Assembly: GCA_018303315.1 (NCBI GenBank) | Contig: JAGVYJ010000070.1 | Location: forward strand, 2,445-8,888 | Source of the DNA: Candidatus Woesearchaeota archaeon | Lineage (GTDB): Archaea > Nanobdellota > Nanobdellia > Woesearchaeales > JAGVYJ01 | Direction of reading: 5' to 3' | Length of the DNA stretch: 6,444 bases | Shown: in pieces, positions 1 to 4,986 of the stretch | Numbering within the stretch: the stretch's first letter is position 1 | Layout: each line of letters starts with the position of its first letter | Translations under genes and position numbers: made by a program | Notes under the pieces: model-generated | What the model was told of the DNA's origin: nothing | The model's input: the letters and a program-made list of their open reading frames with translations, nothing else | The model's database searches: none

Positions 1-1
1 A

Positions 2-550
2 GCCTATCCTGAATATCTGAACGCAGCTATACGCAAGCAGATATTCCATAAGGACCAGAATCCTTTCCTTGCCGATATCTTCAGGCAGGTTGGAAGCCAG
101 AAAGAAAGAAAGGAGATAATGGAGGAAAAAGGTCCTTGCGTAATTCTTGCAACCAGCGGCATGCTCACAGGCGGGCCGTCTGTTGAATACCTGAAAGGGC
201 TGGCTGACAATCCAAAGAATGCGCTTGTCTTCGTAGCTTACCAGGGAGAAGGCTCGCTTGGAAGGCGAGTCCAGAAAGGTGAAAAGGAGATTGTCTTCGG
301 CAATGGGAACTCTGTCAACAGGGAAGTATTGCAGATTAAGTGCGAGGTCCTGACAATTGAGGGCTTCTCAGGCCATTCAAGCAGGCAGCAGCTAATGAAC
401 TTTGTGAGGAACTGCAGCCCAAGGCCGAAAAGGGTTATAGTCAACCATGGCGAGAGCTCCAGAGCCCTCGATTTTGCAAGTTCAGTGCACAAGCAGTACA
501 GGGTGGAGACCGTGGCTCCGAGAAATCTTGACACCCTTAGGATTCGCTGA
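2..550 (+). CDS. fttA: Archaeal CPSF-like beta-CASP ribonuclease (aCPSF1/FttA), C-terminal part only
   Basis: The frame is open from base 2, so the gene begins outside the window; 182 residues remain. Seen: ATSGMLTGGPS (visible residues 50-60), GTLGRR-like GSLGRR (84-89), beta-CASP motif B in GFSGH (121-125, His125) and motif C in VNHGES (147-152, His149), ending NLDTLRIR. Known for the family: metallo-beta-lactamase/beta-CASP nucleases of Archaea; aCPSF1, also called FttA, cleaves nascent RNA at U-rich sites and acts as a general transcription termination factor, usually with N-terminal KH domains. Those domains and the metal-binding HxHxDH motif lie upstream and cannot be checked. The C-terminal tail resembles aCPSF1 more than the KH-less aCPSF2, which is inference. 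ATG 119 is internal, not the start. GHSSR replaces the more usual GHSDR. The next gene starts 97 bp downstream from its own promoter. Confidence 0.9.
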   Translation, partial: AYPEYLNAAIRKQIFHKDQNPFLADIFRQVGSQKERKEIMEEKGPCVILATSGMLTGGPSVEYLKGLADNPKNALVFVAYQGEGSLGRRVQKGEKEIVFGNGNSVNREVLQIKCEVLTIEGFSGHSSRQQLMNFVRNCSPRPKRVIVNHGESSRALDFASSVHKQYRVETVAPRNLDTLRIR

Positions 551-551
551 C

Positions 552-567
552 CAATAAACTTTTTATA
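552..567 (+). promoter_or_regulatory. BRE/TATA promoter upstream of the dehydratase gene
   Basis: CAATAAAC followed by TTTTTATA (560-567) matches the A-rich BRE plus TATA arrangement seen before the other genes here. The box centre is about 26 nt upstream of the ATG at 590 and about 84 nt upstream of the dehydratase ATG at 648. This predicts either a leader of about 58 nt or a leaderless upstream ORF starting at 590. Confidence 0.65.
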
Positions 568-589
568 AAGGTCATTTTTCCTGACAAGT

Positions 590-643
590 ATGCCCTTTAC
601 ATATGAAATCCTGATTGCTGGTTCTTCTATAATCATGAGCTGA
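590..643 (+). CDS. Possible 17-codon leaderless upstream ORF (Ile-rich)
   Basis: ATG 590 lies where transcription should start, given the TATA box at 560-567. It opens MPFTYEILIAGSSIIMS and stops at TGA 641-643, inside the Shine-Dalgarno-like GAGCTGATG that precedes the dehydratase ATG at 648. The peptide has four Ile in 17 residues, plus one Leu and one Thr. It is out of frame with the dehydratase. Seen: position, frame and composition. Inferred: that it is translated, and that it might be a leader or translational-coupling ORF for an amino-acid enzyme. A chance short ORF in an AT-rich leader remains quite possible. Confidence 0.3.
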   Translation: MPFTYEILIAGSSIIMS

Positions 644-645
644 TG
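637..645 (+). promoter_or_regulatory. Shine-Dalgarno-like site for the dehydratase start
   Basis: GAGCTGATG differs by one base from the archaeal Shine-Dalgarno GAGGTGATC in its first eight positions. The spacing to ATG 648 (three bases after GCTGAT) equals that of the clear GGTGAT site before the FKBP gene. An in-frame TGA at 636-638 excludes any start further upstream. Confidence 0.5.
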
Positions 646-647
646 CA

Positions 648-1907
648 ATGTTTACCAGAAAAAAGCTCATAGGCAGTCGGCAGCCATTTCGGAGCGCCAC
701 TGAGATAGAAGGGATACCTTTGCAGAACTTGCTATCCGATGCCGAGATTAATCCTGCCTATACGCACATAGCCAGGCTCTACCCTCTGACACCTATTGTG
801 CCTTATGACAGATTTACTGCTGACGGAGTCACAGTTGTGTTGTGGGCAAAGCTCGACACATTAAGGCTCACAGGCTCCTTCAAGGGAAGGGGCAGCGAGT
901 ACTGTGTCTACAAAGCAGTGAGCTCCGGTGCGCTTGTGGAAGGAAGCGTTGTGGTAACCTCTTCAGCAGGAAACCACGCAAAGGGCCTTATTGAGGCTGC
1001 CCGACTGCATAACCTTATCCCGGTTGTCTTCATGGCTGAAAAGACGCCTGAAAACAAGGTTGCTGCCTGCAGGGAAAACGGCGCTGCCGTGGTATTGGTT
1101 GAAGGCGGCTACGAGGAGGCAAGCCTGGAAGCAAAAGCCTTCTATCACACCCGCGAAACTACAGGGCTTATGAGGGGCCAGCTCCAGCCTTCACTGCTTG
1201 AGCAGATTGCCCGTGCGGAAAAGCTTGAGTACGTCCCTGCGTTTGAGCATCCGGACGTGATAATGGGCCAGGGCACAGTGGCTTCTGAAGCCATGATGCA
1301 GCTCCAGCAGGAAATTATTTTCGTTGACTTCATGATTGCGCCTTACGGCGGCGGCGGCCTGACTAACGGCATGGCTTTTGCCGCAAGGCATGTTCACAAC
1401 GGAGAGCATGAACCTCCACTTGTGTATGGAGCCCAAGCCTATAATTTCAATTCCATGGCAGAATCATGGAGGGCAGGAAAGCTGAGTGGGCCTGTCAGCA
1501 GGGGCGAAACCATTGCAGACGGCATACGAGTGGTTAAGCCGAGCCAGCGCATGCTTGAGCTTTCCAGGCACTTGCTTGCCGGTATTGAGGACGTCACAGA
1601 GGAGCAGATACGCAATGCCATTGTAAGAGTCAGCAGGAACAAGGGACTTGCTGAAATACAAAAGGCACCCATAGATGAGCTGATTCAGTATGGGTTCACG
1701 GCGCCTCATATAAGGCTTCGCGGCAGGATTTCTGTTGTCGAGGGAGCTGCTGCAGCTGCCTTTGCATTGGCTTATTCCGGTAAGATACCTTATGGAGAAA
1801 TAGCCCATGCCCGGAAAACTGATGAGCTCCACGGCGTAATCGTGGCATCAGGCAACAACATTGACGCTCCTGTATGGAGAAATATAGTAGCGTCTAATCC
1901 GGAATAG
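648..1907 (+). CDS. PLP-dependent threonine/serine dehydratase-like enzyme (fold type II)
   Basis: A 419-residue protein of the tryptophan-synthase-beta PLP superfamily. Seen: the lysine motif TGSFKGRG (75-82, predicted Schiff-base Lys79), SSAGNHAKG (105-113) binding the substrate carboxylate, GQGTVASE (207-214), the phosphate-binding loop GGGGL (234-238), ETIADGIRV (287-295), EGAAAAA (365-371) and SGNN (401-404). This set fits threonine/serine ammonia-lyases, which turn threonine into 2-oxobutanoate (the isoleucine precursor) or serine into pyruvate. It fits threonine synthase or cysteine synthase less well. Oddities: SGNN replaces the usual SGGN; there is an N-terminal extension of about 40 residues and extra sequence around 174-200 and 338-360; no C-terminal ACT domain is present, so classical isoleucine feedback through ACT is not expected. 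Substrate is not certain; a diaminopropionate- or other amino-acid lyase is an alternative. ATG 648 is the only reasonable start because of the upstream in-frame stop. It is cytosolic, with no signal or membrane segment. Confidence 0.8.
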   Translation: MFTRKKLIGSRQPFRSATEIEGIPLQNLLSDAEINPAYTHIARLYPLTPIVPYDRFTADGVTVVLWAKLDTLRLTGSFKGRGSEYCVYKAVSSGALVEGSVVVTSSAGNHAKGLIEAARLHNLIPVVFMAEKTPENKVAACRENGAAVVLVEGGYEEASLEAKAFYHTRETTGLMRGQLQPSLLEQIARAEKLEYVPAFEHPDVIMGQGTVASEAMMQLQQEIIFVDFMIAPYGGGGLTNGMAFAARHVHNGEHEPPLVYGAQAYNFNSMAESWRAGKLSGPVSRGETIADGIRVVKPSQRMLELSRHLLAGIEDVTEEQIRNAIVRVSRNKGLAEIQKAPIDELIQYGFTAPHIRLRGRISVVEGAAAAAFALAYSGKIPYGEIAHARKTDELHGVIVASGNNIDAPVWRNIVASNPE

Positions 1908-1917
1908 CTTTTTATAT
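1902..1917 (+). promoter_or_regulatory. BRE/TATA promoter of the methionine aminopeptidase gene
   Basis: GAATAGC then TTTTTATAT (1909-1917). The BRE part overlaps the last codons and TAG stop of the dehydratase gene. The box centre is about 24 nt before ATG 1937, so the mRNA is predicted to be leaderless. Confidence 0.7.
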
Positions 1918-1936
1918 CTGCTGGCTTTCTGTCCTG

Positions 1937-2821
1937 ATGATGGAACAGGAATATGATGACTGGATTCAGGCTGGGCAGATTGCTGCCAAGGTCAGGGAAG
2001 AGGCCAGGGCTTGGGTAAGGGAAAATGCCTTAATCAGGGAAACCGCAGATAAGGTAGAAGCCAGGATTCTTGAGCTCGGAGGCAAGATAGCTTTCCCTGC
2101 GCAGTTTTCTTCGGATAATGTCGCTGCCCATTACTGCCCTGATGCCCAGGATGAGACCAGGTTCGCCAGGAATATTGTCAAGATGGACATCGGGGTGCAT
2201 GTCAGCGGAGCGGTTGCAGACACAGCAGTAACAATAGACCTTACAAAAGAGCACAGTAGTCTTGTCAAGGCATCAGAGGAAGCCCTGAAAGCAGCCTCAG
2301 AGCTGGTCAGGCCCGGAGCAACCCCTGCTCAGATAGGAAGGGCAATCCATGAAGTCATAACCTCTTATGGATTCTCTCCGATAAAGAACCTTTCAGGCCA
2401 TGGCCTTGGCAGGTATGAGGTTCACACTTCGCCAAGCATACCAAATTACGACACCGGCGATGATAACCCCCTGAAAAAGGGCCAAACCATCGCCATTGAG
2501 CCCTTTGCAACCAACGGCCTTGGCATGATTAAGCAAAGCTCAAATGCCACGGTATTCATGCTCACAAACCCAAAGCCTGTCCGGGACATCACCAGCAGGA
2601 AGATTCTTGAGAAAATCAAGGGCTACGAGGGATTGCCTTTTGCCAGCCGATGGCTTGCAGGGTTCGGCGCGCAAAGGGTCAGGCTGAGCCTCTCCCAGTT
2701 CGTCAAGCTCGGGATAATCGAGCAGTATCCCCCTCTTGTGGAGCAGGGCAACGGCCTTGTCAGCCAGACAGAGCACACATTCATTGTGGATGAGCCGGCT
2801 ATAATCACAACTCGTCTTTAA
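1937..2821 (+). CDS. map: Methionine aminopeptidase, archaeal type II
   Basis: A 294-residue M24-family enzyme that removes the initiator methionine from nascent proteins; the length matches archaeal MetAP2 (about 295). Predicted catalytic residues all line up: His65 in NVAAHY, the metal ligands Asp84 in KMDIGVHV and Asp95 in ADTAVT, His155 in LSGHGLGRY, Glu188 in IEPFAT and Glu279 in TEHTF. The insert between about 210 and 265, including LPFASRWL, is the helical subdomain that marks type II enzymes. Two ATG codons stand in tandem (1937, 1940); the first is chosen, but either fits the promoter. No Shine-Dalgarno is present, in keeping with a leaderless mRNA. The gene has its own promoter 29 bp after the dehydratase stop. 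Its last 17 bp overlap the 3' end of the convergent hisS gene, so there is no room for separate terminators. Confidence 0.95.
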   Translation: MMEQEYDDWIQAGQIAAKVREEARAWVRENALIRETADKVEARILELGGKIAFPAQFSSDNVAAHYCPDAQDETRFARNIVKMDIGVHVSGAVADTAVTIDLTKEHSSLVKASEEALKAASELVRPGATPAQIGRAIHEVITSYGFSPIKNLSGHGLGRYEVHTSPSIPNYDTGDDNPLKKGQTIAIEPFATNGLGMIKQSSNATVFMLTNPKPVRDITSRKILEKIKGYEGLPFASRWLAGFGAQRVRLSLSQFVKLGIIEQYPPLVEQGNGLVSQTEHTFIVDEPAIITTRL

Positions 2822-3428
2822 TTCTTGCAATGGCCTGCTCAATGGTTAGAACTTCTTCCTTGCCTGTCTTCATGTTCCTTAGCTTCACCTTACCCTCCTC
2901 GGTTTCCCTCGGTCCCAGCATCAGGGCAAATTCCATGACGTCAACATCAGTGTTGATGCCGTTTTCCCGAAGCCTGCCGGCGATTGCCAGACATTTGTCC
3001 AGGCTCTGGATGGGTATTACAAACACCTGAACCATTGTCTTGGCTGATATTTTCCGTTTTTCCAGAAGAGCATCGTAAATCCTGTCGAGGCCGAAGGATA
3101 CCCCGCATGCCGGATAGCCGGCTCCGGCCCCGATGAAGTCGCCTATCATTTTGTCGTATCTCCCGCCTGCGCACACAGAGCTGGTAACAGATGACTGCTG
3201 CAGGAATGTCTCGATTATGGTTCCTGTGTAATAATTAAGCCCCCGGGCAAGCGAGAAGTCCAGCTCCACATTATCCCTGCTTGATAAGAGCGAGAACAGC
3301 TGCCTGAGCTCCTCGGCTCCCTGCCCTCCCTCCTCATTGTCAATATTCTGGTCCAGCCTGGAAAGGCTCTGTTCCGAGGAGCCGGTTTCCAGCAACCCAA
3401 AAAGCTCCTTCACCTGGCCTGCAGACAT
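2805..3428 (-). CDS. hisS: Histidyl-tRNA synthetase, C-terminal part (out of frame with the N-terminal part)
   Basis: This 207-residue frame carries the second half of HisRS. Seen: the histidine-specific motif LARGLNYYTGTIIE (60-73), AGGRYDKMIG (87-96), class II motif 3 in GVSFGLDRI (109-117) and an anticodon-binding domain from about 132 (VQVFVIPI) to the end, with LGPRETEEGKVKLRNMKTG (171-189). The frame stays open upstream of the first ATG (3426-3428) with homologous sequence (KNEELKRAG), so that ATG is probably internal to an ancestral single gene rather than a true start. The anticodon-binding domain looks short: between DVDVM and LGPRE only a few residues (EFAL and M) stand where archaeal HisRS normally has about 20, including the KQLxYA helix. 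The 3' end overlaps the convergent aminopeptidase gene by 17 bp. HisRS charges tRNA-His with histidine in the cytosol. Confidence 0.85.
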   Translation of the reverse strand: MSAGQVKELFGLLETGSSEQSLSRLDQNIDNEEGGQGAEELRQLFSLLSSRDNVELDFSLARGLNYYTGTIIETFLQQSSVTSSVCAGGRYDKMIGDFIGAGAGYPACGVSFGLDRIYDALLEKRKISAKTMVQVFVIPIQSLDKCLAIAGRLRENGINTDVDVMEFALMLGPRETEEGKVKLRNMKTGKEEVLTIEQAIARIKDEL

Positions 3429-3439
3429 CCCTGCACGCT

Positions 3440-3475
3440 TCAGCTCCTCGTTTTTGCCAGCTTGTCCAGGGCTAT
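3440..3475 (-). other. Frame disruption in hisS
   Basis: On the minus strand the N-terminal frame reads ALDKLAKTRS and then TGA (3442-3440). The next frame over the same bases reads AGKNEELKRAGMS and continues the HisRS sequence. Homology runs across the junction without a gap in the evident domain order. The change lies near CTGGACAAG-CTGGCAAAAACG, where the family normally has a DKLDKxG repeat. Either one missing A in the A5 run, a slippage loss of about 10 bp between CTGG repeats, or -1 recoding on the A run would join the frames. Confidence 0.8.
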
Positions 3476-4024
3476 CAGAGTCTCGTCGTGCTTTTCACTG
3501 TTTACCCCGCACTTCCTGAGGATGCCATTGAGCACTTTTCTGTTGTTAACCTTTACCTTGCACTCAAGGCCGAGCTGCGAGAAAACCTTCTGTATGAGCT
3601 GGATAATCTCAGCCTCGACAGCCATTGACCGGCTTCCGACGGCATCAACGTCGCACTGCATGAACTCCCTGTACCTGCCTGCTTCCACAGGGCCGTCGCG
3701 CCAGACCTTGTCGATGTGGTATCTCTTGAAAGGCAGGCGTATGTCCTTGTTCATTGCCAGCACCCTTGCCAGGGGCACAGTGAGGTCATACCTCAGTGCC
3801 AAATGCCTTTTCCCCTGGTCCCTGAAGTTGAATGTCTCCTTCAGGATTTCGCTGCCGCCGGCATATTTCGAGGCAAGCACCTCAAACCTTTCTATTCCCG
3901 GAGTATCCAGGGGCGAGAATCCGAACCTCTCGAAGTATGTGCGGAGCGTCGATATAATTTCCTGCCGAAGAATCTGCTGCTCCGGGAGGAAATCCCTTGT
4001 TCCAGGGCTCTGCTGCATCTTCAT
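3440..4024 (-). CDS. hisS: Histidyl-tRNA synthetase, N-terminal catalytic part
   Basis: A 194-residue frame beginning MKMQQSPGTRDFLPEQ. Seen: the HisRS opening GTRDFLP (8-14), the motif 1 region with FGFSPLDTPGIE (34-45), ALRYDLTVPLAR (76-87), and motif 2 with WRDGPVEAGRYREF (108-121) followed by QCDVDAVG (123-130). These residues bind ATP, histidine and the acceptor end. The true protein stops following HisRS after ALDKLAK (residue 191); TRS and the stop come from the frame shift. Joined to the C-terminal part, the product would be about 406-409 residues, slightly short for the family. Start choice: ATG 4024 is about 28 nt from the centre of a strong TATA box; the second Met (4018) is possible. 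The gene diverges from cmk. If the disruption is real, either the two halves assemble, recoding occurs, or another hisS exists elsewhere. Confidence 0.9.
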   Translation of the reverse strand: MKMQQSPGTRDFLPEQQILRQEIISTLRTYFERFGFSPLDTPGIERFEVLASKYAGGSEILKETFNFRDQGKRHLALRYDLTVPLARVLAMNKDIRLPFKRYHIDKVWRDGPVEAGRYREFMQCDVDAVGSRSMAVEAEIIQLIQKVFSQLGLECKVKVNNRKVLNGILRKCGVNSEKHDETLIALDKLAKTRS

Positions 4025-4047
4025 GGATTGCTCAGTAAGATAGCTTG

Positions 4048-4063
4048 CTTTTATAGTTTTTCG
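4048..4063 (-). promoter_or_regulatory. BRE/TATA promoter of hisS
   Basis: Read on the minus strand, CGAAAAAC is followed directly by TATAAAAG within CGAAAAACTATAAAAG. The TATA centre is about 28 nt from ATG 4024, predicting a leaderless or nearly leaderless transcript. This is the best match to the archaeal BRE/TATA consensus in the window. Confidence 0.75.
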
Positions 4064-4086
4064 AAAACAGAACCAGAAAAAATTAG

Positions 4087-4117
4087 AAAATAAAAAACCT
4101 CAAATCGAGTTTGAGGC
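4087..4117 (-). terminator. Hairpin plus T-run, intrinsic-terminator-like (minus strand)
   Basis: On the minus strand CCTCAAA, loop CTCGA, TTTGAGG (4116-4098) forms a perfect 7-bp stem, extendable by one G-U pair. It is followed at once by TTTTTTATTTT (4097-4087). Only the minus orientation has the T-run. It sits just upstream of the hisS promoter, so it would end any minus-strand transcript made in the spacer before hisS begins. Hairpin plus U-run terminators are mainly bacterial; archaeal termination relies on U-runs, so the stem may also be an RNA-stabilising element. Confidence 0.45.
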
Positions 4118-4347
4118 GACAAAAGAAAAATTTCAGCGTTTATTTCTTCTTCATCCTTTGTTCACCTCATGGTTATGAGTCAAATTTGATTATTACTTTA
4201 TTCTTTATTGCAATTTTCATTTAAAAACCTTTTGATTTTAATGGTTTATCGTCGAATAATTTTTTGCAAAAAAGCTAAAAAAAGGGTTTTCAGTGCCATT
4301 TTGCCTCTTTTTTGTCAATTTCACCTAAATTTTTTGTCAGTTTTGTG
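4118..4347. other. AT-rich divergent spacer between hisS and cmk; no clear gene
   Basis: The spacer from 4025 to 4383 (359 bp) is far richer in A and T than its neighbours. It contains a 14-bp palindrome TTTTTTGCAAAAAA (4260-4273), a small inverted repeat CTCAT-GGTT-ATGAG (4166-4179) and repeated A/T tracts that suggest bent DNA. On the minus strand there are only tiny ORFs: 4238-4318 (26 codons from TTG, after AGGTGA at 4326-4321), 4246-4299 (17 codons), 4173-4220 (15 codons) and 4140-4154 (MKKK, after a good GAGGTGA at 4169-4163). A GCTTTTTATG box lies at 4363-4354 on the minus strand. A short minus-strand transcript ending at the hairpin 4087-4117 is conceivable, but none of these ORFs resembles a protein I recognise. 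No tRNA or box C/D RNA is evident. Confidence 0.5.
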
Positions 4348-4361
4348 GCAAAACATAAAAA
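4348..4361 (+). promoter_or_regulatory. BRE/TATA-like promoter of cmk
   Basis: GCAAAAC then ATAAAAA (4355-4361). The box centre is about 26 nt upstream of ATG 4384, which supports that start over the upstream in-frame ATG 4312. Its complement, GCTTTTTATG, matches the box used by other genes here, so it could also work on the minus strand. Confidence 0.55.
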
Positions 4362-4383
4362 GCAACTGCCATTAATCAGCTGT

Positions 4384-4920
4384 ATGAAGATTGTTATTTC
4401 CGGGAAACCGGGCTCAGGGAAGAGCACAGTGGCCAGGGCCCTCGCCGAAAAGCTTGGTCTCAGGTATTTTTCCACAGGCCAATTCATGAGGGAACTGGCC
4501 AGGAAGCAAGGCATTTCCCTCGAGGAGCTTGGCAGGCAGGCCGAGTCAGGCCGGCAGACAGACAGCATGATAGATGACTGGCAGGCCGGGCTTGGCATGA
4601 GCGAGGATGACTTTGTCATGGACGGCAGGCTTGGCTTTCATTTCATCCCTGATTCCGTCAAGATATTTCTGGACGTGGATTCAGGAGAGGCAGCCAGGAG
4701 AATATTTGCACAGAAAAGGGAAGATGAGCATGCATCAACACAGGAAGAGTTGCAGGCTAAGCTTGAGGAGCGAATGGCCTCTGAAAAACGAAGATACATG
4801 AAATATTACAACCTGGACCCCTATGCGCTGAAGCATTACGATTTGGTCATCGATACATCCAAGCTTACCCCGGCGCAGGTGCTTAGAAAGATTACCGGCT
4901 TTGTCAGCAAAAGCAAGTAG
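4384..4920 (+). CDS. cmk: Cytidylate kinase, archaeal type
   Basis: A 178-residue P-loop nucleoside monophosphate kinase that phosphorylates CMP (and dCMP) to the diphosphate with ATP. Seen: Walker A GKPGSGKS (7-14) right after the first beta strand MKIVIS, the NMP-binding STGQFMREL (30-38), the helical ISLEEL segment typical of the archaeal family (44-49), DGRLGFHF (80-87), the strand IFLDVD (94-99), an Arg-rich LID region with ARRIFAQKRE (104-113) and RRYMKYYNLDP (136-146), and DLVIDTSKLTP (153-163). Length matches archaeal Cmk (about 180); bacterial Cmk is longer. Start: ATG 4384 places the P-loop at the usual distance and fits the promoter. The longer frame from 4312 would add 24 residues encoded by AT-rich spacer that overlap the promoter, and is rejected. 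No Shine-Dalgarno is present, so a leaderless mRNA is expected. A related adenylate kinase is less likely. Confidence 0.9.
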   Translation: MKIVISGKPGSGKSTVARALAEKLGLRYFSTGQFMRELARKQGISLEELGRQAESGRQTDSMIDDWQAGLGMSEDDFVMDGRLGFHFIPDSVKIFLDVDSGEAARRIFAQKREDEHASTQEELQAKLEERMASEKRRYMKYYNLDPYALKHYDLVIDTSKLTPAQVLRKITGFVSKSK

Positions 4921-4922
4921 GC

Positions 4923-4937
4923 CGAAAGCTTTTTATA
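4923..4937 (+). promoter_or_regulatory. BRE/TATA promoter of the FKBP gene
   Basis: CGAAAGC followed by TTTTTATA (4930-4937), 2 bp after the cmk stop. The expected start site near 4960 leaves a 5' leader of about 27 nt before ATG 4987, unlike the leaderless neighbours. Confidence 0.7.
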
Positions 4938-4977
4938 GGGCTGTGCAACTCTCAGATTAATCTTCTCTAACCTTTTT

Positions 4978-4984
4978 GGTGATG
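4978..4984 (+). promoter_or_regulatory. Shine-Dalgarno site of the FKBP gene
   Basis: GGTGATG matches the archaeal anti-Shine-Dalgarno and precedes ATG 4987 by three bases (counted from GGTGAT). It is the only strong ribosome binding site in front of a full-size gene in the window and fixes the start codon. Confidence 0.7.
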
Positions 4985-4986
4985 TA

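Noticed and set aside
119..550. ATG 119 as the start of a separate 143-residue gene
   Set aside because: The same frame is open and homologous to beta-CASP nucleases back to base 2, so ATG 119 is internal.
238..648. Minus-strand ORF of 136 residues across the fttA end
   Set aside because: It overlaps the conserved beta-CASP motifs and the dehydratase promoter; no family resemblance.
2805..2819. C-terminal KDEL on HisRS
   Set aside because: KDEL retention is eukaryotic; here it is simply the end of a charged C-terminal helix.
3462..4043. Long plus-strand ORF opposite hisS (193 residues)
   Set aside because: It is antisense to clear HisRS motifs, is Ser/Arg-rich and low in recognisable domains; a coding shadow.
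4120..4160. Box C/D guide RNA on the minus strand (ATGAAGA and CTGA)
   Set aside because: Only one imperfect C-like box and one D-like box are present, with no second pair and no terminal stem.
4312..4383. N-terminal extension of cytidylate kinase from ATG 4312
   Set aside because: It would add 24 residues from AT-rich spacer before a standard MKIVISGKPGSGKS start and would include the predicted promoter.
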